Part shown: in pieces, positions 57,285 to 64,000 of the stretch
How the letters are laid out: each line of letters opens with the position of its first letter
Position numbering within the stretch: the stretch's first letter is position 1
From: Sulfitobacter litoralis
GTDB taxonomy: Bacteria > Pseudomonadota > Alphaproteobacteria > Rhodobacterales > Rhodobacteraceae
Direction of reading: 5' to 3'
Assembly (NCBI RefSeq): GCF_900103185.1
Contig: NZ_FNJD01000001.1
Coordinates: 288,737 to 352,736, forward strand
DNA length: 64,000 nucleotides
Position numbers and translations under genes: made by a program
Notes under the pieces: generated by a model
What the model saw: only the letters and a program-made list of their open reading frames with translations
Told to the model about the DNA's origin: nothing
Databases searched by the model: none

Positions 57285-58205
57285 ATGACCTTTAACCTGA
57301 AAAAAGCCCTTAGTCTTCCTGACATTCACCACTCTGTCGCTAAACGCGACGAGGTTGTTAACCGTTTCGGGCCGCTCTTCCGCAGCCCATCCAGCCTCAC
57401 GGAGCAAGACTATCTTGATTTCCTGAGTATTCAGCATAATCACCATTGGTCGGGATTGGAACGCCTTGGCCGCCCCGCAGCAAATGATATGGACAACCTG
57501 CGTACCGCTGTATCCATTCTTGTCGATGAAGATCAGCCGCTTTCGGATAGGTTCGACACGGCACTGTCGATGGTTCATGGTGTCGGTGCGGCCACTCTCT
57601 CGCCGATGTTGTTGCTTGCATATCCTGATCGTTATGGCGTTTGGAATGGAACCAGTGAGCCGGAAATGCGTGATCGCGGAATCTGGCCCACTTTTCCGCA
57701 TGGGTCATCTTCCGGGAAGAAATATGAGGTTATCAATTCAACGCTTATTGACCTAACTAAAGAGCTTGGTGTTGATCTGTGGACGTTGGATGCTCTCTGG
57801 TGGGTTAGTAAATTAGAGCGCCAAAACAACGGCGAAATCAAGGATGCGCGCTTCAAGGAAGTTTGGAGGATGGCGGACCAAGCCGAACAAACTGCAAAGC
57901 AGTCGTACGGCCAGACCGTTGAGAGAACCGTCAAGAACAAGGATCTCCGGCTTTCGAAAGAGGCACTCATTGCTCATCTAAACGAATTGCTGGATGAAAC
58001 TGGCAATCGTTGCGCAGTCACAGGTCTCATCTTGCAATTTGAAGGGCCCGACGCCCAGTTGAGACCCTCTTTGGATCTTATTGACAGCAACGGCCATTAC
58101 GACGCCGGAAATCTACAGGTAGTGGCGCGCTTCATAAATTTTTGGAAGAGAGACACCCATGACATTGAGTTCCGGAGGCTGATCGCTGCTGTACGAGGCG
58201 AATAA
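57285..58205 (+). CDS. Putative HNH-type endonuclease with helical N-terminal domain
   Basis: A 306-residue protein. The C-terminus (about 230-285) looks like a zinc-less beta-beta-alpha (HNH/His-Me) nuclease: NRCAVTGLILQF, then PSLDLIDSNGHYDAGNLQVV and ARFINFWK. Asp267 and Asn276 fit the HNH Asp/Asn positions. The N-terminal half includes MVHGVGAATLSPMLLLAYPD, like a helix-hairpin-helix DNA-contact or glycosylase-like element. I prefer ATG 57285; TTG 57249 is a longer option. The nuclease call is inferred from motifs. Its place among mobile-element debris suits a defence or mobile-element role, but no partner gene is present. Confidence 0.7.
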   Translation: MTFNLKKALSLPDIHHSVAKRDEVVNRFGPLFRSPSSLTEQDYLDFLSIQHNHHWSGLERLGRPAANDMDNLRTAVSILVDEDQPLSDRFDTALSMVHGVGAATLSPMLLLAYPDRYGVWNGTSEPEMRDRGIWPTFPHGSSSGKKYEVINSTLIDLTKELGVDLWTLDALWWVSKLERQNNGEIKDARFKEVWRMADQAEQTAKQSYGQTVERTVKNKDLRLSKEALIAHLNELLDETGNRCAVTGLILQFEGPDAQLRPSLDLIDSNGHYDAGNLQVVARFINFWKRDTHDIEFRRLIAAVRGE

Positions 58206-58513
58206 TGCCAGGAGTGCTAAAACTCATAAGTTTCTGTCATCGGTGTAAACGCCCCTTTCTTATCGGCTAACTTTCTTGAAAGCCGCCATTGGCCCAGATG
58301 CAGCGAATTGGTGTTCTATCTGCACAACTGAGCTTGCGACAGTCGTCAGCGAAAAGCCAACGCTAAACACTAATATCAATGAGGTGGCTTATGTGAGCCC
58401 GATCTGGGTCATTGAAAGGACAAGATGTAGGAATTTTGCCTTCGCGGCGATGACGATGACGATGGCGGTGATGATGATCTTAAAGGCGCGCCTGAGTTGC
58501 CTCGAGAAGTGAT
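58206..58513. other. Gap between the HNH gene and the LprI-like frame
   Basis: A 308-base stretch. One 78-codon plus-strand frame (58276-58512) has a Met-rich hydrophobic end but no recognisable domain and no clear ribosome site. I regard it as unlikely to be a gene. Confidence 0.4.
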
Positions 58514-58888
58514 TCAGTAACCGAACTCTATTATCAGCGATGTGTATCTCTGGGCGATACATCTTTGATCATCTGAACAACGGTTACGTCTTGCAAGCCA
58601 GGACCGCTGGGAGGAGAGAAGCTCCTGTGCCTGCAGTGCGCCCGCATTGTTTCGGGAATAGTTGTATAGGCTCGCAACAGCCCGGTCCAATACCCATAGG
58701 TCTGGCGAAGCACAGATGGCAAACTCGGTGCGCGTAGAGGATTTGGCGCAGTTATAGCTTGGCCCATCAACACCCGTAGTCAACCCGTCCTGGCGTAGAT
58801 CTCTTTCGGCGGACAGGCACCATCTGACTGTCCCTTGCTGGCTAAGGTCGGCTTTGGTTGTTGCAGCAAATTCACCCAGCAATGACAC
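58514..58888 (-). CDS. LprI-like (DUF1311) domain, possibly the severed C-terminus of the upstream gene
   Basis: A 124-residue frame from GTG 58888. The C-terminal 80 residues match the lysozyme-inhibitor LprI/DUF1311 pattern: PSYNCAKSSTRTEFAICASP, LWVLDRAVASLY, QRSWLARRNRCSDDQRCIAQ, with four spaced cysteines. Such domains act outside the cytoplasm, yet this frame has no signal peptide. It is in the same frame as the ClpP-like gene upstream, separated only by its TAA and ten codons, so it may be the 3' part of one gene broken by a nonsense change, or be translated by read-through or reinitiation. Confidence 0.6.
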   Translation of the reverse strand: MSLLGEFAATTKADLSQQGTVRWCLSAERDLRQDGLTTGVDGPSYNCAKSSTRTEFAICASPDLWVLDRAVASLYNYSRNNAGALQAQELLSSQRSWLARRNRCSDDQRCIAQRYTSLIIEFGY

Positions 58889-58918
58889 GAAGGTTTCAGG
58901 GCCGAAGAGATCATGGCC

Positions 58919-59656
58919 TTAGCGAAGAACAAGTCGCGACTGCTCTTTCAGGAGGCCCTCATCCACCCCGAGTAAGCTTGCGCAATGGGTCACGAGAGCT
59001 GCATATTGGGCAACTTGTCGGGTTATGCGCCGTGGCGTCGGGCGCGCAGAGATAGGGGTGACCCTATCGGCGTACTGGATAGCCACATCTATGCTTAAGG
59101 CTTGCGCGATATCTGGTGTGATTTCCAGAAGATCGTCGCTGGGCCCGGCAAAGGTAAAATACCGTATTGCCTCATAACTAAGTCCAATCTCATTAAGGAA
59201 AGCGCCGATCTGGGCATTTGCGACACCGGATTCAGATGCTCCAGGCGCGCCGGTGGCTTCATTGCGCATACGGTAGGCGGCATGAACGCTGACCTTTGCC
59301 GCGGATGACATGTAACGTCGCTTCCCTGCCACCCACATGATCGCGCAGATCGAATGGCAGCCGGCACCATCCAGAACCAAGGTCGTGTAGCCGCGGATGG
59401 CGATTTCGGCACCGATCGAAAGACCGGTTGTGACCAGGCCACCAGGAGACTCGAGAAAGACGGTTGCGCGCGGTGCCTGTTCTGCAAGCACAAAGAAGCG
59501 ATCATCGTCGCCTTCCTCGATTGGACCGCGGATAATGATCGCTTTGTGACCATCTCTAAGCCCAGGGGCCAGTTCGATCTCAGCCGCACCTAATGCGCGC
59601 AGTTGGCCAACTGTGAACAGGCTGAGGGCAAGCATGAATACGCAGAAAAATCGCAT
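58919..59656 (-). CDS. Exported ClpP/crotonase-like serine protease homologue
   Basis: A 245-residue protein with a signal peptide (FFCVFMLALSLFTVGQLRAL) and a ClpP-like fold. FLESPGGLVTTGLSIGAEIA is the oxyanion-loop Gly-rich strand. The putative nucleophile Ser102 lies in CHSICAIMW and the His in KVSVHAAYRM (H125). An Asp in the later helix (about 182) could complete the triad. Such exported ClpP-like proteins are known in proteobacteria but lack a defined role. AGGAG precedes the ATG. The frame continues past TAA 58919-58921 into the LprI-like domain. Confidence 0.75.
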   Translation of the reverse strand: MRFFCVFMLALSLFTVGQLRALGAAEIELAPGLRDGHKAIIIRGPIEEGDDDRFFVLAEQAPRATVFLESPGGLVTTGLSIGAEIAIRGYTTLVLDGAGCHSICAIMWVAGKRRYMSSAAKVSVHAAYRMRNEATGAPGASESGVANAQIGAFLNEIGLSYEAIRYFTFAGPSDDLLEITPDIAQALSIDVAIQYADRVTPISARPTPRRITRQVAQYAALVTHCASLLGVDEGLLKEQSRLVLR

Positions 59657-60043
59657 CGTTTACTCCTAATTCATCAATACAATGAAGCGGATTTAACTTG
59701 CGACCGTGGCCAAAAGAAGGAGGCCGCTATGGAGTTTGAACAGTGTTCAAGGCGCGCGCGCACTAAGGTCGTTTTGGGCGGGATTGCCATCATCAAGTGC
59801 ACCAATACAGCTAACGGCCGCACGGAGATTAACACTATTGATAGTATGGTTTAGCGCGAGTCTACTGTGGCCGAACACGGGAAGTGTTGAATTCCTAAAC
59901 TCCGAGTTCTTGCACGGGCGCAAAGACCGTCGGCTTCGAGCCATGCTTACCGAATGCGGTCCCGCATTATTTTGCGATTGCACGAAAGATTCGCGATGTG
60001 AACGACCCGAACTTGACATCGGATAGGTGAATCGCAGATTGAG
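59657..60043. other. Intergenic region upstream of umuD
   Basis: About 390 bases without a supported gene. Several overlapping short frames on both strands lack domains. The region contains the start signals of the minus-strand ClpP-like gene at its left end and leads into the SOS operator on the right. Confidence 0.45.
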
Positions 60044-60058
60044 AACAAACATCGAACA
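60044..60058 (+). promoter_or_regulatory. SOS (LexA) operator, GAAC-N7-GAAC
   Basis: GAAC and GAAC are separated by exactly seven bases, the alphaproteobacterial LexA box in its direct-repeat form. It ends 12 bases before the umuD ATG, so LexA should block transcription of umuDC until DNA damage. Confidence 0.88.
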
Positions 60059-60070
60059 GTTAGAATTCCC

Positions 60071-60505
60071 ATGCCAGTTTACCCCGTTGATGAACCCGTC
60101 TACATGCCTTCGCAATCTGTTCGAATTGTCAGCACACCAGTCAGCGCCGGTTTTCCTTCGCCAGCTGGAGACGATCTCGAAGATGAGATTGACCCTATGG
60201 CATGGGTCGTGCGCCATCCTGCATCGACATTCTGGTGGCGCGTAGAAGGGGACTGCCTGTGGGACGCTGGGATACGTGATGGTGACATCATCGCTGTAGA
60301 CCGCGCTGGCAAGCGTCGCATCGGGAGAGCAGTGCTGGCCGTGGTAGATGGTGCTGTCACAGCAAAGATCCTGCGTAAGCGTGGCGACAGATACTATCTC
60401 GCGCCCGCGAATAGCCAAGAGCAGTTCCCCGACGTCGAACTGACGGAAGATAGCGAAATCTGGGGCGTCATCGCTGGTGTTGTCCGGCGTTACGACTTGG
60501 CATGA
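60071..60505 (+). CDS. umuD: UmuD-like protein with Cys at the catalytic Ser position
   Basis: UmuD self-cleaves to UmuD', the partner of UmuC in translesion DNA polymerase V. The 144-residue protein has the cleavage pair Ala26-Gly27 in PVSAGFPSPAGDD. The expected nucleophile region reads VEGDCLWDAGIRDGD: Cys62 replaces Ser. The general-base Lys is in place (K99 in GAVTAKILRKRG). Spacing G27-C62-K99 equals E. coli G25-S60-K97 exactly. So the fold is intact but the nucleophile differs. It is preceded by an SOS box and overlaps umuC by four bases. Confidence 0.9.
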   Translation: MPVYPVDEPVYMPSQSVRIVSTPVSAGFPSPAGDDLEDEIDPMAWVVRHPASTFWWRVEGDCLWDAGIRDGDIIAVDRAGKRRIGRAVLAVVDGAVTAKILRKRGDRYYLAPANSQEQFPDVELTEDSEIWGVIAGVVRRYDLA

Positions 60506-61773
60506 AGCGGCCTGTTGCCATCAGCGACAGTGCCAACTTTTATGTGAGCGCTGAGAGGATATTTGATCCAACGCTAAAGAACGTCCCCGTAATCGTACTA
60601 TCCAACAACGACGGCTGCGCCATAGCGCGCAGCGATGAGGCCAAGGCCTTGGGGATCAAGATGGGCACTCCGCTGCATCACATCCGCGAAAAGGTTGATG
60701 CACATGGCATACGGGTGTTCAGCTCGAACTACACGCTCTATGGCGATATCTCTCGTCGGGTGGTTGAGGTCTACGAAGACTTCACGCCAAACGTCGAGAT
60801 CTATTCCATCGATGAATGCTTCCTCGACTTCGTCGGATTCAAGGACCGCACTGCACATGCCATGGCGCTGCGTTCAGCGGTCCTAAGGAGAGTAGGGGTG
60901 CCAGTACGTATTGGCATCGCGCCCACCAAGACGCTTGCGAAATGTGCGAACGATATCGCCAAGAAGAACCCCATCTTTGCTGGGGTTTTGGATATGATGG
61001 ACGAGAGCCTTGCGCGCTGGCTGCTGCCGCGTGTGCCAGTCGGAGACATCTGGGGCGTTGGTCGAAAGACCACCGACAAGCTGAGGGCTCTGGGTGTACA
61101 CACGGCAGCTGATCTTCGTGATCTGCCAATTCGGCAAGCACGGGCTGTTGGTACTGTGGTGCTGGAGAGGATCGTATTGGAGCTACAGGGTGAGGCCTGT
61201 CTCGCCTTTGAGGACGTAGAGCCACAGCGCAAAGGTATGGCTGTAACACGATCAGCAGGCACTCCGATGACAGACTTCGACACGCTGTTCCAAGCGATCA
61301 CCGCGCACGCATCCCGGGGCGCTGAAAAGCTACGCCAGCACGGCTTGGTAGCTGGTACGCTGACTGTGTTCTTTCACACCAACAAGCACCGGCCAGACCG
61401 TCCTCAGTATGCAGCATCCAGAACAACCCGCATGACGCCGATGTCGTCAGATACCTTCGATCTCGTTGAAGCCGCACGGCGCTGCGCAGAAGCCGGATGG
61501 CCAAAGTCGGATGCTGAAAGCTATGGCTTCACCAAGGCTGGTATCATGCTGAATGACCTGGTTCGGTTCGAAGATCGTCCTCAGACGCTCTTTGACCAAG
61601 CGCGTCCAAAATCACCGGCGCTGATGAAGGCTCTGGATGACGTGAATGATCGGTTTGGGAAGAAGACGATGGTTCTGGCCAGCGAAGGTAAGAAGCAGGC
61701 GTGGCGATTGCGCGCAGATCATCGAAGCCCGCGCTATACCACGCGAATGGAGGATCTACCGGTAGTGCGATAG
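60502..61773 (+). CDS. umuC: DNA polymerase V catalytic subunit UmuC
   Basis: A 423-residue Y-family polymerase that bypasses DNA lesions with UmuD'2. The N-terminal palm shows D9 in AISDSANFYVSAERIF and the metal pair D104-E105 in YSIDECFLDFVGF. LSNNDGCAIARSDEAKALGI is the conserved finger motif, and GIAPTKTLAKCANDIAK and the HhH PVGDIWGVGRKTTDKLRALG follow. The C-terminus (RPKSPALMKALDDVNDRFGK) resembles the UmuC tail. It is co-translated with umuD. Confidence 0.94.
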   Translation: MKRPVAISDSANFYVSAERIFDPTLKNVPVIVLSNNDGCAIARSDEAKALGIKMGTPLHHIREKVDAHGIRVFSSNYTLYGDISRRVVEVYEDFTPNVEIYSIDECFLDFVGFKDRTAHAMALRSAVLRRVGVPVRIGIAPTKTLAKCANDIAKKNPIFAGVLDMMDESLARWLLPRVPVGDIWGVGRKTTDKLRALGVHTAADLRDLPIRQARAVGTVVLERIVLELQGEACLAFEDVEPQRKGMAVTRSAGTPMTDFDTLFQAITAHASRGAEKLRQHGLVAGTLTVFFHTNKHRPDRPQYAASRTTRMTPMSSDTFDLVEAARRCAEAGWPKSDAESYGFTKAGIMLNDLVRFEDRPQTLFDQARPKSPALMKALDDVNDRFGKKTMVLASEGKKQAWRLRADHRSPRYTTRMEDLPVVR

Positions 61774-61779
61774 GGGAGG

Positions 61780-61806
61780 CCAACCGGTCCAAACGGCTGG
61801 GTTTTT
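61780..61806 (+). terminator. Probable umuDC terminator
   Basis: CCAACCG pairs with CGGCTGG (one mismatch) around a 7-base loop and is followed by TTTTT. It lies seven bases after the umuC stop. Confidence 0.55.
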
Positions 61807-61982
61807 CTTGTGAAGTAGAGGTCTAAATCTGACCGTACGCTTCGGGCATGATGCCGACATACACGGCAATATCGATAAGAGGTCGCGCCAGTATCTCGCC
61901 AGGAGCTCAATAAACCTGACGTGCAATTTGGCGAGCTGAGGTGCTATGTTCAGCTCTGCCGGGTGGCATGCAGGAAATTTGC

Positions 61983-62462
61983 TTAGTTCGCCGAGTAAAA
62001 TCCGAAATTGGATACCGCGATACAGGCATCTCGTTCGCGTCCTATCGCCAGTACCCCGATGCGTCTAAGGCAAGTTGGGTCGAAAGCTGCGTCCACCCGA
62101 TGCGATACCAGTGAAGAAAAAGGAATTTTGACCTTTTGCCAGTGTGGCTCGCTTACAAAATCGGCGCGAAAAGATTGCCAGGGTCTGCTTAGTTGCGCCG
62201 TGCGAAGCCGAACATCGTAGGTGCCGCCATCGCCGTATGCGTCAATCTCGATGCCGTCCCAGGCGCTTACGTCGACATCCGTACCACCTTCGTGAAGGTC
62301 AAATGCCATCTGGATAAAGCCACCGTTGTTCTCGAGCGAAACTGTACCACGAAGAACTATGGCGTTTCGGCCGCCAACGATTTCTTCTGCGATGCAACCG
62401 CTCGATACACCGCCCATGACGTTGTCTAACACGAATTCCCAATTAGGCGCGAGTTGCTTCAT
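61983..62462 (-). CDS. CIA30-family protein
   Basis: A 159-residue protein of the complex I intermediate-associated protein 30 family (a galactose-binding-like beta-sandwich). It shows the hallmark FVLDNVMGGVSSGC at residues 10-23, then VSLENNGGFIQMAFDL, WDGIEIDAYGDGGTYDVRLR and RADFVSEPHW. Bacterial members have no firm function; they are not proven complex I assembly factors. No ribosome site is obvious before ATG 62462. There is no signal peptide unless a CTG upstream is used. Confidence 0.82.
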   Translation of the reverse strand: MKQLAPNWEFVLDNVMGGVSSGCIAEEIVGGRNAIVLRGTVSLENNGGFIQMAFDLHEGGTDVDVSAWDGIEIDAYGDGGTYDVRLRTAQLSRPWQSFRADFVSEPHWQKVKIPFSSLVSHRVDAAFDPTCLRRIGVLAIGRERDACIAVSNFGFYSAN

Positions 62463-62986
62463 GGCTGTGACACAGGCGAAGCATTTCAGGATCGAAGTGC
62501 CCCGAACCGGTCGGGTGGTTGTGCGCCAGCTCTCCTAATCAAGGGGTTCGCTCCGGATCAGTGCTCGATCCTACGTTCATGACATGAGCCCCAAGCGTAT
62601 CCCTACCGCCTAACTGCACGCATGCGAAACTCGAGCCCTGTAATTTCAGAAGAAATCTCATCAACGAACTGAGCATGAGCGAGACTCAAAAACTCATTGG
62701 GAAGCCAGTTTTCCCTGCCGCTGAGATGCTTTGAGAGCCCTTTTGGGATCATATCGTGCAAGCTAGCTTAAGCGGTGCATGGCCATTTGAGCTACCCCCC
62801 GAATAGAGGAATTGAATCAGCAGTTCAGGCCGCGATCAAGGAAGAGTTTTTCAACAAAATAAGCCCATCGGTACAACTTTCTCGCAGCTCACCAAACGCT
62901 TCTTTGCTCGTATCCCCGCGGAAACTTGAAAGCGCAGGCGAGTGCGCCTAACCTACAATTCAATTTTATTTCCAGGTGATTACCCC
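62463..62986. other. 524-base gap without a supported gene
   Basis: This stretch appears AT-richer than the core. A 19-codon plus-strand frame from ATG 62675 reads protein-like at first but stops at once. I see no RNA gene, no inverted repeat and no direct repeat. It should contain promoters for the genes on either side. Confidence 0.4.
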
Positions 62987-63670
62987 ATGCCTTTGCCGCT
63001 GCTTGCCATTCCTGTTCTTCATTCCTCTGGCGCTTGGATTGCTTATGCGGGTTCCGGTTATTTAGCGGGGACACTTTCAACCACATGGGTTGGTGCACTA
63101 ATACTCGGGAACACTACATTGTTTACAAGTATAGGATTGGTCTCCACCGCCGGAATTGCTGCCGCGTCTGGCGTTCTCGCAGGCTTTGGCGCATCGGCGG
63201 CGGCGGGACTTGGGACGGCTCTTACAGCTGTTGGACTTGGCAGCGTTGCATCTTGGATGGGCATTGCCCCAGCTGCAACTTTCCTCGGGCTCACCACTGT
63301 AGGCTGGACTCTGATGGGAGTGGGCGCAATCGCACTGGTGCTTGGTGCGCTGTTTACTCGCCGGATAATGAAGAAACTGAACGAAGAGCGTGCGAAGGGT
63401 GGTTTGGAAGCTATTACTGTTCGACAGCTGGTCGCGGAAGTTCGAGATTATGAAGTGGATGCCATGCGTCATGTACTGCGAAAGCTCGCAGCGAAAGATG
63501 CAACTCTCATATTAAAGGATCGCGATACGAAAATTTCCATCATCGGCCGATCGTTTTCCATCAACAAGCTTCGCTACCGGATCAACAAAGACGGTTCGGA
63601 GGAAATTGGATATGTTACTCGACTTGGACGATTTTTTTCTGTGTATTTGGTAAAGGGCAAAGATGGGTAA
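62987..63670 (+). CDS. Hypothetical glycine-zipper membrane protein; C-terminus may be set by an IS
   Basis: A 227-residue protein of unknown function. The first 130 residues are hydrophobic with Gly/Ala-rich zipper segments (AGIAAASGVLAGFGASAAAG, then LTTVGWTLMGVGAIALVLGA), suggesting three or four membrane passes or a pore-forming hairpin. The remainder is soluble and basic (RIMKKLNEERAKGGLEAITV). I start at ATG 62987 over a longer frame at 62942. The stop TAA lies within or next to the end of an IS3-family element, so the natural C-terminus may be lost. No family is recognised. Confidence 0.65.
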   Translation: MPLPLLAIPVLHSSGAWIAYAGSGYLAGTLSTTWVGALILGNTTLFTSIGLVSTAGIAAASGVLAGFGASAAAGLGTALTAVGLGSVASWMGIAPAATFLGLTTVGWTLMGVGAIALVLGALFTRRIMKKLNEERAKGGLEAITVRQLVAEVRDYEVDAMRHVLRKLAAKDATLILKDRDTKISIIGRSFSINKLRYRINKDGSEEIGYVTRLGRFFSVYLVKGKDG

Positions 63671-63673
63671 TCC

Positions 63674-63690
63674 CCCCATTTTTAATGGGG
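63674..63690. repeat. Inverted repeat at the edge of the IS3-family element
   Basis: CCCCATT and AATGGGG form a short palindrome around TTT within 35 bases of the transposase stop codon. It probably belongs to the element's end. The exact boundary cannot be set without the other end, which lies outside the window. Confidence 0.5.
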
Positions 63691-63704
63691 TCCAACCGTA
63701 GAAT

Positions 63705-64000
63705 TCAGGCGGCTGTTTTCAGTTTCATGGCGGGTGTCATGCCGCCGATACCCATGTTGGGTCGCTCGTTGTTGTAAGTCCAGAGCCATTCAGTTGCTTG
63801 GTCTTGTGCCTCCTCAATGGTTTCGAAGATGTATTGCCCGAGCCATTCGCCGCGAACGGTGCGGTTATAGCGCTCAATGTAGGCATTCTGTTGTGGCTTG
63901 CCCGGCTGGATGTATTCCAGTCGAACATTGCGTTTCTCTGCCCACTCCATCAGCTTACCACTGATATATTCTGGGCCATTATCGACGCGAATTGTCTGCG
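63705..64000 (-). mobile_element. IS3-family transposase OrfB, C-terminal part (runs off the window)
   Basis: The minus-strand frame reads from the window edge to a stop at 63705. QTIRVDNGPEYISG carries the second Asp of the DDE catalytic triad, and PGKPQQNAYIERYNRTVRGE the Glu. The tail (WLWTYNNERPNMGIGGMTP) matches IS3-family integrase C-termini. About 98 codons are visible. The rest of OrfB, OrfA and the other inverted repeat lie beyond position 64000, so intactness cannot be judged. Confidence 0.93.

Noticed and set aside
58276..58512. 78-codon plus-strand frame after the HNH gene
   Set aside because: There is no ribosome site and no domain. Its hydrophobic Met-rich end arises from a low-complexity ATGACGATG-type stretch.
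62675..62734. 19-codon frame starting MSETQKLIGKPVF
   Set aside because: It reads protein-like but stops at once, and no continuation in other frames could be matched to a family.
56163..64000. Phage or integrase attachment repeat matching the tRNA-Leu 3' end
   Set aside because: I looked for a second copy of the tRNA 3' segment and for an integrase gene and saw neither in the window.
1..64000. CRISPR array or rRNA genes
   Set aside because: No regularly spaced repeats and no rRNA-like conserved segments were seen anywhere in the window.

Overview
The window is 64 kb of a GC-rich alphaproteobacterial chromosome, most likely a marine Rhodobacterales (Roseobacter group) genome. This is inferred from gene content: a petABC cytochrome bc1 operon with linked PetP/PetR-type regulators, TRAP transporters, type II lumazine synthase, the GAAC-N7-GAAC SOS operator of alphaproteobacteria, and Roseobacter-like leuD/leuB, dapF-mtaB and gltBD neighbourhoods. 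No species is claimed.

Positions 1-4.2 kb hold leuD and leuB around an unknown membrane protein and an exported endonuclease/exonuclease/phosphatase-family protein, ending at tRNA-Arg(CCU). From 4.3 to 13.5 kb come a LacI regulator overlapping a YcaQ-type DNA glycosylase, then a catabolic cluster: an FAD amine/amino-acid dehydrogenase, a three-part TRAP transporter and PxpBCA (5-oxoprolinase). It ends in a terminator and tRNA-Lys(UUU). From 13.7 to 16.3 kb are dapF, mtaB and a small monooxygenase-like gene. The minus-strand block 16.4-25.9 kb holds petABC, a GST, a PaiB-like gene, dxs, ispA, xseB and petR/petP, interrupted by a plus-strand ribH behind an FMN riboswitch.

From 26 to 36.4 kb lie ilvE, an exported cyclase-family protein, a DMT exporter, aroC, a TPP riboswitch with thiBPQ, an ExoD-like protein, an SDR protein and a glycosyltransferase. 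From 36.5 to 42.3 kb are adeC-amn (AMP to adenine to hypoxanthine), an HU gene, a second DMT exporter and msrBA. The minus strand from 42.3 to 53.8 kb carries hyuA, queG, a GST, mtgA, an SGNH lipoprotein and the glutamate synthase pair gltB/gltD. uppP and a complex I NDUFA9-family gene lead to tRNA-Leu(CAG).

After the tRNA-Leu gene (56.16 kb) the character changes: gene density drops, AT content seems higher by eye, and mobile-element debris appears. The region holds a decayed IS21 element, an HNH-type putative nuclease, a ClpP-like exported protein whose frame continues through one TAA into an LprI-like domain, an SOS-controlled umuDC operon, a CIA30-family protein, an unknown hydrophobic protein and the end of an IS3-family element running off the window. 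UmuD has Cys where the catalytic Ser should be. This 8-kb accessory segment is where the unusual biology lies; the other 56 kb are mostly conserved housekeeping and metabolic genes.
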